DNA of 64,000 nt from Ascidia mentula (GCA_947561715.1 OX387205.1:12653001-12717000); one strand, 5' to 3'; shown: positions 48,901-61,630, numbered from the stretch's first letter. The notes: a model not told the origin generated them from the letters alone. Made by a program: numbers and translations.

Positions 48901-50480
48901 ATTGTTTGTTTCAAGAAATTAAAGAAAGGTTATTGGAATGGTTGTATCAATAATAATTGTATGCAGGGTATATGATTCAGTACGTGTGGGAAATAATAAG
49001 TTAAGGTTAAATAGTACGCCTGAACAAGCACAGCTATATTGTTCGACCTAACTTCAGCAACAAGGATGTGCCAAACAAGATCCGCATCTACAGCTATCGC
49101 TGGTAGTATTTCTTTGTCGAACTTTTACCAGAATATATGTCTGGCTAAGGTTCGACATCCATGTGCCGGCCATACCTACCTGCCAAGCTAACCAAAGGAA
49201 AGCGGTTAAGCTCTGGGGGAAATTTTTTGATCGGGCAAAAATTATTATCAAAAATTGTAAAATACTACATTGATTCTTTTAAAAAACTTTGACCTTGCTT
49301 TTGGATTTGTCACAGAATTGGTTCCGAACGCTTGATTGAAACGAACCACCACTGAATCGCTGATGCTCATACGTTCCAAGTCAGTTGTTGTAACGCATTT
49401 GTGGCCCAAAGATGTTGTGATGATTTCCGGGTTGAAGAATGGTTCTATGTATCCGTACGATAACAATATGAGAGGCGGTCCCGTATTTTTGACGATGGGC
49501 AGTATGCTCGAAGTGTTTGCAATCAGATCCTCAATATGGCTGGATTGGTAACCACTGCAAAATGAAAGAACGTTTCAACGCTTGCTGCTTGTTTCAGAGC
49601 CCTTAAACCATTAAAGCTTAAACCATGGAAACCATTAAATGAGGAAATGACGATTCCCGCCGGCGAATGTAATATATATTCCTTTTTATCTAATCCTGAT
49701 TTTAAAGCAAGTGCCTTGTGTGCGTAACCTTAACGAAAGGACAGTAATCGTCTGGCCTTCGACTACAGTTTATGGTTTGAAACCTTATTCAGTAAACGCT
49801 AGAATACAATTTAAATAGAACCATTTACTATTGGATCTAACACCATGATATTTTGCCTTACACAATAGGCTGATATAGTAAATGAACTATGATTACAACA
49901 TTAGGAATGCATGTAACTATTTAGCAAAACATCAGCTAAACGTACCCACCGTATTGTCACCAACTTGCTCTTATGATGATCCGCATTTTGTAACATACGC
50001 CAGTGGATTCCTGAAGCCAAGATACAGAGGAACACAACAACTCCTCCTTTCCATAGAACAGAACGCAGTTTGCATGATGGGATTTGCATATCAGGTTGAC
50101 TTGATATACTCAAAAATTGCAATGAGCACTGGATACTTCAATGCCTCTGTAAAAATGGTTCAAAATAGCCAAATCCGTGTACAGTCTTTCAGTACAAAAA
50201 ACAACATTGCACCTTTAATGCTTTAACCAGCTGGATCTAGTCATATTTTTTCTGTTCAAATGATACAGGCTATTAACCCTAATCTCTAAAGTGGACAGAA
50301 TCTAGCCTCTGATGTTGCACTGTCTTAAAACCAGCGACAGCAATTAGCGGATATGAAATGTTTGAAACAAAGTGTTTCTGATTACCGTCAGTTGGTTCAT
50401 TAATGAAATACGAAAAATCGATTTCGCCTACAAAGGCACCATCAGTTTTTAAGAAACACTTGGTTTTAAACATACAGGCT
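45860..50480. repeat. Segmental duplication, left copy (fucosyltransferase unit 1)
   Basis: Exons, introns and both flanks are nearly identical to 52480-56830. The offset is 6627 bases at the last exon, falling to 6426 at exon 1. Most of the change is one indel of about 190 bp in intron 1 (near 49590-49800), and small indels account for the rest. Low intron divergence indicates a recent event. Confidence 0.85.
45979..50089 (-). CDS. Alpha-1,3-fucosyltransferase (GT10), copy 1, four exons
   Basis: Golgi type II membrane enzyme that transfers fucose from GDP-fucose to N-acetylglucosamine-containing glycans. Exons in transcript order are 49950-50089, 49294-49554, 47471-47618 and 45979-46680, all phase-consistent, giving 416 residues. 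The start MQIPSCKLRSVLWKGG leads into the signal anchor VVVFLCILASGIHW. The acceptor half has NWTMTYRRDSDVYFPY, equivalent to NxTxSYRxDSDxxxPYG in vertebrate FUTs. The donor-binding half has FKFFLAFENGFHCRDYVTEK, then NSLRSGTVPVILGAP and GSFVHVDDFPNPATLAKFL. Together these are the GT10 signature. N-glycosylation sequons occur at NWT, NAT and NGS. Minus-strand AATAAA lies 60 bases downstream. The exact linkage made (Lewis-type alpha-1,3 or alpha-1,4) cannot be told. Confidence 0.93.
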
Positions 50481-51145
50481 ATTATTTTGTTTGTCTTTAA
50501 TGCTGCTACATGTCGGTAGTGATTTTATGTAGTAACTCTCGGTCACTCTGTCAGTTAATTCAAACAGATAAAACGCACATTAGCCAATATTCAATGTAGA
50601 GCAATCTAAGAAAAAAGTGTTACTACATCTGTTTTTATCCTGCAATGATTTAACTTCCAACTCAAAACGAAACATTTCATAATTCCGGACCAATTGTGAA
50701 ACAACTTGAGATAGGCAAAATCTTTCAATAAGGTATTTCAATCACTACTGTTTACATTGTTATCAGGCTCTTTGCTACCGCAGGATTAATCATTAACATC
50801 TTGTCATCTGTTTCCAAGGCGAATTTACAGGTCGTTGTCATATGTACCCTCTTGCTGAATACTGCATAAATATGCCTGGCAGCATCAGTAACAATTTATA
50901 TGTACCCTACTTCCCCTTATTTGCGTCGTAAAACCTTGCTGTTAAAATTTCAACCAGTACACTTACAATGGTTGATAATATTAATTTAATCTTGACGTTG
51001 AGTGACGATTTGTGTCGTGCCTGTGCCACCTTAGAAAGACTTTTGTTACAATATCCAAATTTCTTTCTGTGAAGCTTTCCATACACAATGGCGGAAATCA
51101 GCCGCCACGAGAGGCCGTTTCAGGCGGAGCAGGGCTAACATCTGT

Positions 51146-51230
51146 CAAGCGCCCGACCCCCCCCCCCCTCCCAAAAAAAAAGCGCCCGGCCCATATAACA
51201 AGAAGAAAACCTGATCGTGATTCCTGGTGA
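51146..51230 (+). repeat. SINE-related fragment with C-rich insertion
   Basis: TCAAGCGCCCGACC is followed by a run of about a dozen C residues, an A-run and a second GCGCCCGGCCCATATAACAAG. The CCTGATCGTGATTC that follows matches the SINE at 29630. Confidence 0.55.
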
Positions 51231-51613
51231 GAATAAAAAATAGTGTATAGGCCTAAGTGACCATGATCATTACTTTGCTTGGTAATTTATGGATTTCTAC
51301 GTTTTTGTTGGGATTCCACTTGCTAAGCTCTAAAAGTACATTTGTGGCTAAAAACACGTTCTTGACTTAGTTTTTAATCACACGGAACTCCACGCCGTGC
51401 AAGCATCAAACCTCCGCCATTTTTATACCTAGCTTATTCAATCCACCAACAATGTCCGTTCATTTCAAAATTATAAAGTAGGTATAGTTTTGTTTCAGTT
51501 TGTCCACAGCCAAAACAGAAAGTTTGTCTAACCCTGCTCTACATGATGCAAAATAACTAAACCAACTCTGGAACATAACTGACGGTTTTATATATCTTTA
51601 ATACGAACAACAT

Positions 51614-51672
51614 GCTACAGACGTTTCGATTGTTTTCTAATGATTGTAGAAATCAATCGAAACGTCTGTAGC
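51614..51672. repeat. Perfect 19-bp inverted repeat with GAAACGTC arms
   Basis: GCTACAGACGTTTCGATTG and its exact complement CAATCGAAACGTCTGTAGC are separated by 21 bases. Outer flanks AATACGAACAA and TTGTTCGTATT also pair. Only the right arm is retained in the related blocks at 56870 and 60670. Confidence 0.85.
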
Positions 51673-52479
51673 ACGAAGTTCTCTACCCATGTATTGGCTA
51701 TCTTGTTCGTATTAAAACAACTATATTCTGCGAAATTGAACTTCGTTTCAACGTTTTGTGCTGCAGAAACTGCCACAAAATAGCATGATATGATATACAA
51801 TCACCAAAGATTAGTGTTCTATATTTATCGGCTGCTCCATGGTTGGAAAGAAATATACCAACCGTGCTAGACATGCCAAAAAAATACTTAAAAACATTGG
51901 GAGACGATCAGCTTCCTTATCACTGCAAATCAGAAAACCATGTATTTACAACGTCCTGGTTATATAAATACTACAAATTTACCCCCGCACTGAAATTCCT
52001 CTACACCAGTTTTTAAAATGATTTACTAAAATGATACAGCCATTCAATCACCAGACCAGTTAAACAAACGCTAATGCATACAAACTGACATCACTTCCAT
52101 TTTATGTGACTAATAATGATGCATTTCCTTAAAGTTAAAACAAATCATCTAGGCTGACCTGATGCGAAAATAAAGTGCTACTCTAATGACTTGCCAGCTA
52201 TAGTTTTATTGGCTAACAAGAATCGTGCACACATCTCAACTTCGTGCATAAAACTTCGGTACTTATTTTGGGGGCGAACGGGTGTGAAAACATGCTTGGC
52301 GTCTTGTCTGACTTCCCGATAGTTTGTGTGTTCCCTGTTGCCCATAGCGTTAACAGTAATTTCTCAGAATTAAAAACAACTTCTGTCTGAACGGAGTTTA
52401 TTTAAAAAGAATACATCCTTCGCTTAATAAAAGCATCTTCAGGTTTTTTATTTAAACAAATCAATAAGTGTATAAAAGA

Positions 52480-55400
52480 CCTGTAAAAAAGTGACGAGTT
52501 TGGCTCGGGGTTTTTAAAAAAAAACAAAAGCACCTACATTTTATTTTCTATTCATGCATTAAATCTGCAGACCTATCCAGTCGTTATTTCAAGGGCTGAA
52601 CCGGTTTAGCTTAAGTTCTTGATTTTGAAACACTCCGGCAGTTCTTGGCCCAAGTGCCACTCTTTAAACGAGTGATAAACTTTCGACCCGTTGCCGTAAA
52701 CTCTGTTTTCCCAAAGTTTGTTGCAAAGTTGTTTGTAACCTAAATCTTTCGGTTTTAAAACTTCGTCTGGAGGCGGTTTCCGTCTCCATTGAAGGTACTC
52801 CGCGTAAGCAGTTGCGTTTGCATCCAGGTAATTGAGGAATTTCGCCAATGTGGCTGGATTGGGAAAGTCATCGACATGTACAAATGACCCAACGGGGATA
52901 ATTTTTTCTACGTCAGCCTTTGGAGCTCCCAAAATAACGGGTACAGTCCCAGAACGAAGAGAGTTGCTCCAAGTTTTTTCCGTGACGTAATCCCGACAAT
53001 GAAAACCGTTCTCGAAGGCTAGAAAGAACTTGAAAGTGGCAGAATATCTTCGAAACTCCTCAGAGTTCCAACGTGTCAGGATAATATTTCCGAAACAGCC
53101 ACCACGCTTCTCTATCCGCAGTCCGTGTTTTTCCAGCTCCTTGATATACTGCAATCTGTACCTGGGCCCGTCACCCCCGGAACACCGACCAACTGCCGCC
53201 AATGCTGTAAATGAGGACGTTTTTCCGGTAAGCAGTTTCTCAACAACTTTCTCGCCGTAGTAGAGATCTTTTTCCTTCCTATCTTCTCTTCCAGTCATAA
53301 GTCGGTCCTTTATAAGCGTAACAAACATCTCATTTAGCAGTTTTTGTACAAATAACGTTAAACAAACCAATAGACCTCACAGTGATAAACACTTAAAAAT
53401 ATTCCCAGCAGAAAATCTACCTTGCATTTCATGAGTTAATGATATCCATTGGTGAGCGTAATTGATCTCACCGCATGGCAGACGAAACGTCGTAAAATAC
53501 AGTACGTTTATGCCAGAAGATCAGTACATTTTTAATTGCAAGATGCCTGTCAGCAACAGGAATTTCATATTCGTAATTATGTTAGTTATCTCGAGAATAA
53601 TAATCTTATAAACGTATGGCATTTCGTTTAAAGCCAATTAAGGTAAATTTATTTCCATTTAAACGCAAAAAGCACTTGCTTTGAAAACAGAATCAGCCCG
53701 GTTTGCTGAAAAGGAAAATAAATATATCGCCCTACGGGGGTCGTCAAATCCTTATTTAAATACAATAGATTCTGAATTTTTGGTTCTGCATTTAAAATAG
53801 AATAGGTTCTATTTGATAAGGAAATATATAAAGGGCCTGCGCAGTGGGGCGATCCTGCCTTGCTATGCGAAAGCATGGTTTTTCTTCTACTATGCTAGCA
53901 AATTCCTTTTCAGTTGACCATGCTGGCTCTGTTTGCAGAGCAAGTGCCTTTTGTATGTTCATCCGTAAAAAGGGCAGTGATCGCCAGACATTCGTCTGCA
54001 GCTTGTTTGAGTTCCTTCATTGAGTAAACGCTAAATTGAATTTTAACATTTACAATTTCCGACCATAGGTCGAAGCGAAGTGGATTGATCTTACCATGGA
54101 AGAATACGGAAAATATACGTCTGAATCTCGTCTGTAAGTCATCGTCCAATTAAAATAATCCTTGTCGATGTAGCTGTAGTCGTGGCTGTAAAACGGCCAG
54201 GGCGGCTCCAAACTTAAGTAAACGAAGAACTGTTCAGGCCGTCTGCAGTAAACACAACTCATGAAACTTCCTTGTGTGATCTTGCTATGACATTTCGATA
54301 AACGTATGGTTAGTATGGAATGTTGCATCTTTTGCGAAAGTTTGTCTCTATTTATATGGGCATAGTGTTTTTGTGTACTGTGGTGCAATCAGTTGTTCCA
54401 GCCTTGACCCACCATGCTTTACAAATAGAAGCAGTCATGGTTATCATCACCCAATCAAAAAATTTCCACCGTTTATCTCCGGCCATTCTAATCACACAAT
54501 CGGCTGTTCTGCGATTATGTCTTGTTCGGCCAAGCAAGTGAATAACGTACGAAATTAGTGCATACACAATAGGTTTAGGTATGGTGTTGCCATGCATGAT
54601 AATTAGCTAAAAAATCTACTAAGGTTCAACTGCGGCATTGCGACGCTTGCGCGGCGTGTGGTTGTAAGGTATCAACCCGTTGAAGGCTCGAACATGTTTG
54701 CCTTATATGATTTTAGCCCTATAGTGACTAAGTTAAATATCTCTAAGGTGCCTTGCATAAAATTGAATTTACGTACAATAATACAAACACTTTAATTTTT
54801 CAGAGATTTCAGGTGATTTTAGATACTTAAAGGCAAATTTTCGAATGCGGTATAATATTTATTTCGAAATAATTTTGATCACATATATGACGTGTTATTT
54901 TTTGATAAAATTTGGCGATTTCATTTTCAAAATGTGGTTTTGAAATTATGATAGCCTCATTTGATTGCATCAGTTAAGAATAGTATTGTGTAATTGTTAG
55001 CATTAATAGTGGCAGATGCTTCTGTTTTCAAATTTTGTGGAACAACATATAGGCTACCTTTAATTTAACTATCTGGTGTAGGTATTAAGAAAGGAAAACC
55101 CATGTTTGTGCAATGATAAATTTGAACGTATAATTGAGAGAAAAAGATGCAGCACCTACAAAAGTTATGGCTGCAGATTTTATAAATATCATTACTGACC
55201 CAATGGTAAATACAGTACATTGCAGCTTGTTATATTTTTGTTACCTTCTAAATTACTTCCATAAGACTTTGCCTCTGTTGCTTTTGTGTCTGAGGTACTG
55301 ATATTGGTTAGCCTACATAAAGTTGCTATATTGTAAAAAAAGCCATAATATTGGAGACCTGCAGAAGCTGCTATATTGTTATTTTTAGAGCAACTATTTA

Positions 55401-56830
55401 GTTATGTTTATTTATGTGCTATTAAAAAGTGTTAAATTTACAGTGATTGAAAAAATCCCATTTCTGTTCGGTGTGGAGAACTGCGATGGTGGGCGAATTC
55501 ATATTTACACAAATTGTTTGTTTCAATAAATTAGAGAAAGGTTATTGGAATGGTTGTATCAATAATAATTGTATGCGGGGTTTATGAATGAGTATGTGCG
55601 GGACATAGTAGGTTGAGGTTAGCTGACAACCCTAAACAAGCACAGTTATATTGTTCGGCCTATCTTCTGTAACAAGGATGTGCCAAATAAGATCCGCATC
55701 TACAGCTATCGCTGGTAGTATTTCTTTGTCGAACTTTTACCAGAATATATGTCTGGCTAAGGTTCGACATCCATGTACCGGCCATACCTATCTGCCAAGC
55801 TAACCAAAGGAAAGCGGTTAAGCTCTGGGGGAAATTTTTTGATCGGGCAAAAATTATTATCAAAAATTGTAAAATACTACATTGATTCTTTTAAAAAACT
55901 TTGACCTTGCTTCTGGATTTGTCACAGAATTGGTTCCGAACGCTTGAGTAAATCGAACCACAACTGAATCGCTGATGTTCATACGATCCAAGTCGGTTGT
56001 TGTAACGCATTTGTGGCCCAAAGATGTTGTGATGATTTCCGGGTTGAAGAATGGTTCTATGTATCCGTACGATAACAATATGAGTGGCGGTCCCGTATTT
56101 TTGATCATGGGCAGTATGCTCGAAGTGTTTGCAATCAGCTCCTCATTATGACTGGATTGGTAACCACTGCAAATTGAAAGAACGTTTCAACGCTTGCTGC
56201 TAGTTTCAGAATACAGCTTAAACGCTAGAATACAACTCAAATAGAACCATTTACTAATGGATCTAACACCATGATATTTTGTCTTACACAATAGGCTGAT
56301 ACAGTAAATGAACTATGATTACAACATTAGGAATGTATGTAACTATTTAGCAAAACAACAGCTAAACGTACCCACCGTATTGTCACCAACTTGCTCTTAC
56401 GATGATTTGCATTTTGTAACATACGCCAGTGGATTCCTGAAGCCAAGATACAGAGGAACACAACAACTCCTCCTTTCCATAGAACAGAACGCAGTTTGCA
56501 TGATGGGATTTCCATATCAGGTTGACTTGATGAACAAAAAATTGCAATGAACACTGGGTACTTCAATGCCTCTGTAAAAATGGTTTAAAACAGCCAAATC
56601 CGTGTACAGTCTTTCGGTACAAAAAACAACATAGCACTTTAATGCAACCAGCTGGATCTAGTCATATTTTTTTCTGTTCAAATGATACAGGCTATTAACC
56701 CTAATCTCTAAAGTGGACAGAATCTAGCCTCTGATGTTGCACTGTCTTAAAACCAGCGACAGCAATTAGCGGATATGAAATGTTTGAAACAAAGTGTTTC
56801 TGATTGCCGTCAGTCGGTTTGTTTTTGAAA
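52480..56830. repeat. Segmental duplication, right copy (fucosyltransferase unit 2)
   Basis: Partner of 45860-50480. Identity extends through the long intron 2 (54243-55905), which would be free to diverge, so the duplication or a later conversion is recent. Confidence 0.85.
52606..56515 (-). CDS. Alpha-1,3-fucosyltransferase (GT10), copy 2, four exons
   Basis: Near-identical duplicate of copy 1. Exons in transcript order are 56376-56515, 55906-56166, 54095-54242 and 52606-53307, with the same lengths and phases, again 416 residues. The start is MEIPSCKLRSVLWKGG. Substitutions relative to copy 1 are few. In the last exon they are LLTGKT for LLAGKT, ELEKHGLRI for ELEEHGLRV and PPDEV for PPGEV. 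In exon 2 they include N and E in place of I and D near SHNEEL. All GT10 motifs (AFENGFHCRDYVTEKTW, GSFVHVDDFPNP) are intact, so both copies are probably functional. The 3' flank carries the same minus-strand AATAAA, near 52540. Confidence 0.93.
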
Positions 56831-56851
56831 CATCAAAAATTGATTTCGCAT

Positions 56852-57299
56852 TTTACACTGAAAATGATTGTAGAAATCAGTTGAAACGTCTGTAGCATGA
56901 AGTTCTCTACCATTGTATTGGCTATCTTGTTCGTATTAAAACACCTATATTCTGCGAAAATTAACTTCGTTTCAACGTTCTGTGCTACAGAAACTGCCAC
57001 AAGATAGCATGATATACAATCACCAAAGATCAGTGAACTATCAGCTGCTCCATGGTTGGAAGGAAATATACCAACCGTTGTAGACATGCCAAAAAATACT
57101 TAAAAACATTGGCAGACGATCAGCTTCCTTATCACTGCAAATCAAAAAACTATGTATTTACAACTTCCTGGTTATATAAACACTACAAATTTACCATCGC
57201 ACTCAAATTCCTCTACACTAGTTCTCAAGAGGATCTGGAAAATGATACAGCCATTCAATCACCAGACCAGTTAAACAAACGCTAATGCATATAAACTGA
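56852..57299. repeat. Direct repeat A (left), about 445 bp
   Basis: It starts ATTTTACACTGAAAATGATTG and ends GCTAATGCATATAAACTGA. It is nearly identical to 60650-61098, and a more diverged copy starts at about 51640. The two near-identical copies bracket the 3.35 kb that contains the THAP-type transposon. Confidence 0.8.
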
Positions 57300-57660
57300 C
57301 ATTGCATCTATCACATCATATTTGAGAACAATTACCAGTATTATAGTACTATTGTTAGCAAGCAATTGCTTTGTCCTCACAACAACCGGTTACAATTCAT
57401 CATTTATGCGGACTGACAAGCGCCTCGGCTACGTCATCAAGACGTTCGACAACAATCTTGTCATCACCCTTTCCATCGTCATACGTCAACACCAACGTCA
57501 TTTCTTTCTTTTAACTGAGCTCTCTCTGGCTATATATATTACGTGCATATTCATCAGAGACCCAGAGACCAGGGAGAGAATCACCAGAGAGAGAGAGACA
57601 AACTAAACCAGTGCCAAACAAGACCATAAGTCAAAGAGTAAATCAAAAGAAACAATACAT

Positions 57661-60429
57661 GATTTGCACCAACGCCAATGCGCGAGAATCGGGGTCATAG
57701 GTTAAGTTGTGCTACGCGCGTTTTTCTGTGTAGAAAATGTTTGGTCTTGGTTGGTAAATGTCAAAAATATCAACAGTTCTGGGATGTTTTTAATTTTTTT
57801 GTAGCAAAATGGAAAACAAAGACCCTAAGTATGGCATAGGCGTTGCAAACGTGGACAGTTGGGAGTTTGCGGGAACATTTTAAGCTGTTTGGTTTGCAAA
57901 CCAATAACAGAACAAAGTCGAAACATGTTTCTTTGGTCTTTTCCGCAGATGTTATGGGTGTGCAGTAAAGAATTAAGTTGTTAAAATCACAAAGAGAAGT
58001 AGCCTACATAAGTATATGACGTTTTTCTGAAAAATAGCAACTGCTTGACCCATGTGATGGCATTGCAAAGGACAATCTGCTTTGTCTAAATGAGAACGAT
58101 GTTAATTTACATGGACAAAAAGCTCCCAAATGTCAACCTATAAGCAGAGCATTTGAATACCTGACGCTTGGCACCGAAAACCTGAAGGTTCATCCAGCGT
58201 CCCCCTGCCCATACTCTCGCATTCCCCATCCTTTTAAACTGAAATACTTTGGGCAAAAATAAACCAATGAATGAATGAAAAAAATACCTGGAGTCTCATT
58301 ATATTAAACCTTTGAAATGCTGCCTACTGCAGAAGTACTGATTTTTCACATCCAAGTGTACACCATCCCAAAAGATTTTCCTTGTGCTAGACAATCTGGA
58401 GAAATTTTGCGGGCATACTGCACCTGTACAGGTAAGTTATTTGGGTAGTCTTATTAATTGTGAAGTAGCCTAAAATAGGAAATCAGTCTGCCTTAAAACC
58501 ATTGCATTTTTTTAGATTAAATCAGAACTGCAATCACATTGCAGCATCGAGCTGAAGCTACAGCAAGTAAATTAAATAAGAAATCATACACTTCTCTTCT
58601 CTTTCAGAGGAATGTATCAAACTTAAAATTTATGGGTTCATTGAAAGCTAAAGAAATAGATTTCTAACAATCTGGCTTAGACAAAACAAGTGATTATTTT
58701 TCTTGCACATTGTTAAACTGCCCTTCTTATGTTGTACTTGTTTATTACCTCCTTTCAGTTCAATGCCTTTGTTGTTCCTTTCAGTTTACTGTCATATTAC
58801 CTCATTTATTTGAAAATTCTTGTGTTCACACAGTGCTGGTTGATTTATTAATGTTATGTGCAAACATTTGTTTGAGAATTGATTCTGGGAATCATTGATG
58901 CTTTTAACGAAGCGAAATATATTTGTCTAATTAAAGAAGACTGAAAGATTTTAACCTGAAACGAAAGTTTCCTAGACAGTTGCAAACATTTGTATTAACA
59001 CTAAATTATGCTTCTTTGTGACAAAAACAAGAGAGCAACAATTTAAAATAAACCATGTGAACAATATTTCTACTGACTAAGTAGTTCTATTAGATGACAC
59101 ACAGCGGCACATCATGACAATATCATCAATAATATGAACAAAATACAAAACATTTCAAAGCTTTTGCTTGTTCTACATATATACGATGATGGGCCAATTG
59201 TTTAGTTTTCTGGACCTCCTACCAGGTGGCTTCAATAAATTACAACGTCTTATAAGCAACTAACAAATGTGAAAAATCCTGTCAGCCATCACAAAGTCGC
59301 CAAACAGTGGTGTGTCGACTGCCTCTTCCATCAGAAACAAAATGAAACTGTCTTGATTTGTAAATACATTTTTAGGGGTTTCTGTACAGTCAATAATGTA
59401 TTAACTTCGTTGTAAGGAGGTTTTTGAAAATGCTCAGATAGGTCAACACATTCAAGTCAATACCGTGACTTTATAGTTGCCATGAAAGAAATTTGGTTAA
59501 TGTTGTTATGATTCTTGAAAGCGATGAACAAGACATGCCAAATCACAGTGCTAAATCTTTTTCCAACAGTTCAAATCGAAATCTCATGAATGTCATCACT
59601 AACTCATCATCAAATAACAGACATATACAGGTTTGTTTGCTTCTTGTTGCATTGCAACTTCAACCTTTCCAGTATTTCATCCCAAGTAACTTAAAAACTG
59701 ATTTCATTTTTTGTAAAATTTTACCAGTTCATCAGTTGTGAGAAAGTTAAATCCACATCGGCGTTATTGCAATACATTTTGTTTCGGTTTAAAGAGTTCA
59801 CTTACATCTGCAACTACCACCTGCACCCAATGTAGAACTTTGTTCAATTGTTTTCTGACGTGGAGTTTGCAAGATCATAACTTAAGCAGCTGTGCTTGTC
59901 AACCAGATGGTGGTTTTCTAGCTTTTATGACACTGGCTGTATGACCCATGTGTAAATCTGGAGCTGGATAGTCTGGATTTTGAGTTGTTGGCCTGCCTTC
60001 AATGAAGTGCTGTTTGGAGCAAATGCGAGTCCGAGTCCATTTGCGTTTTTCACAACCTTTCCTTTTAACACAATTCACCCATTGATCATGATCTTCTTTA
60101 TGTTTTGATTTCGTTGGATACGGGTGAAGTACGAATGGAGAATCACATACGCACCAAGGCACCGACTACCACATACAAGATTGCATTCATGAATTTCGCA
60201 CTGTTTAGATCTCCACTGACGCAGTTTTCTTTGATTGTTATTGCAACCAAATACGCAACATCCGAGTCCTGGCATTCAGTTTAGAACCAAAGCCGTATAA
60301 TAAACAAAATAAGTGACTATTTCCAAAACTTACTATCACACAAAACAGTACTTTGCTCGCGTAGCACAACTTAACCTCTGAGGCTCTGACCCCGAGCTGA
60401 CACTTGGGGCGCTGTTTTGGTGCAAATCG
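57661..60429 (-). mobile_element. Decayed DNA transposon with terminal inverted repeats and a THAP-type gene
   Basis: The left terminus (57661-57720: GATTTGCACCAA, CGGGGTCA, GGTTAAGTTGTGCTACGCG) is repeated in inverted orientation at 60357-60429 (CGCGTAGCACAACTTAACC, TGACCCCG, TTGGTGCAAATC), with small internal indels. Near the right end, minus-strand sequence encodes a broken THAP-like zinc-finger domain, found in P-element-like and other DNA transposases. The target-site duplication and exact outer ends are unclear. No intact transposase core is visible. Confidence 0.65.
59899..60275 (-). pseudogene. Frameshifted THAP-like zinc-finger gene fragment
   Basis: The first segment starts MPGLGCCVFGCNNNQRKLRQW. 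The homologous reading then shifts frame near 60160 and continues with CDSPFVLHPYPTKSKHKED, then WVNCVKRKG, WTRTRICSKQHFIEGRPT and PDYPAPDLHMGH. The order CxxxC, a W, then CSxxHF followed by a GRPT...PD...LxxGH tail is typical of THAP-related domains of transposons in aquatic invertebrates. The frameshift, and the stops after ARKPPSG, mark it as a relic. Confidence 0.6.
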
Positions 60430-60649
60430 TGTTTTGTGTTGATTGTCGCCAAGCTATACCAGTTTTATTGTTTAAGTACCGATTGATGCGTGGTTTGTAA
60501 GTTGTCGATGGTTTTTGTTTGAGTGTTAACGAATTAAATTGAAGGATCAATCTTAAAGGTCTACAGTCTTTGTTTGAACAGTAACCAGGAGTCAGATATA
60601 CGGCAGTGTTATATTTTGTACTACGTTCCACGAACGGTCAGTGCACTGA

Positions 60650-61470
60650 AATTTTACACTGAAAATGATTGTAGAAATCAATTGAAACGTCTGTAGCATG
60701 AAGTTCTCTACCATTGTATTGGCTATCTTGTTCGTATTAAAACAACTATATTCTGCGAAAATTAACTTCGTTTCAACGTTCTGTGCTACAGAAACTGCCA
60801 CAAGATAGCATGATATACAATCACCAAAGATCAGTGAACTATCAGCTGCTCCATGGTTGGAAGGAAATATACCAACCGTTCTAGACATGCCAAAAATACT
60901 TAAAAACATTGGCAGACGATCAGCTTCCTTATCACTGCAAATCAAAAAACTATGTTTGCAACTTCCTGGTTATATAAACACTACAAATTTACCATCGCAC
61001 TCAAATTCCTCTACACCAGTTCTCAAGAGGATCTAGAAAAATGATACAGCCATTCAATTACTAGACCAGTTAAACAAACGCTAATGCATATAAACTGATA
61101 TCACTTCCCTTTGATGTGACTAATAATGATGCATTTCCTTTAAGTCAAAACAAATCATCTAGGCTGACCTGATGCTAAAATAAAGTGCTACTCTAATGAC
61201 TTGCCAGCTATAGTTTTATTGGCTAACAAGAATCGTGCACACGTCTCAACTTCGGGCGTACAACGGTACTTATTTTGGGGGCAAATGGATGTGAAAACAT
61301 GCTTGGCGTCTTGTCTGACTTCCCGATAGTTTGTGTGTTCCCTGTTGCCCATATAGCGTTAACAGTAATTTCTCAGAATTAAAAAACTTCTGTCTGAACG
61401 GGGTTTTTTGAAAAGTATACATCCTTCGCTTAATAAAAGCATCTGTAGGTTTTTTTATTTAAACAATAAG
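60650..61470. repeat. Direct repeat A (right) and its extension
   Basis: The first 449 bases match 56852-57299. The whole block, including GTGCTACTCTAATGACTTGCC and GCTTGGCGTCTTGTCTGAC, matches 51640-52470 next to the 3' side of copy 2. This suggests that an array unit once extended here and lost its gene. Confidence 0.8.
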
Positions 61471-61630
61471 TGATGTATTGGACAATTGCTGGTGCATTTT
61501 TATGTTTCTGCTGTTTATATTTTGTCTCCGCATATTAGTTTTTCGTGTCGTAGCTAATATTCTTCAATTACAAACAATCAAAAGGGACATGTTGAATTTT
61601 GCGTGATATCATCAAAATTGCCTGTATATA

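Larger units (their letters stand above)
50090..52605. other. Spacer between fucosyltransferase copies 1 and 2
   Basis: The first 400 bases match the 5' flank of copy 2. A SINE-related fragment with a C-rich tract lies at 51146-51230. A 19-bp perfect inverted repeat occupies 51614-51632 and 51654-51672. The block from about 51640 to 52470 recurs at 60660-61470, and its first 430 bases recur again at 56860-57299. No gene is supported. Confidence 0.6.
57300..60649. other. Sequence bracketed by the direct repeats
   Basis: It includes a TIR transposon (57661-60429) with a decayed THAP gene. The 57300-57660 part has a purine-rich GAGAGA tract near 57580-57600 and no recognisable gene. Confidence 0.5.

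Noticed and set aside
49882..50226. Plus-strand frame of 114 codons, repeated at 56308
   Set aside because: It is the antisense shadow of fucosyltransferase exon 1, which encodes a convincing signal anchor with matching splice phase on the minus strand.
60592..60945. 117-codon minus-strand frame, with partial copies near 51615-51800 and 56833-57087
   Set aside because: It lies in the repeated block A, the copies differ by frameshifts, and it matches no family. More likely repeat sequence than a gene.
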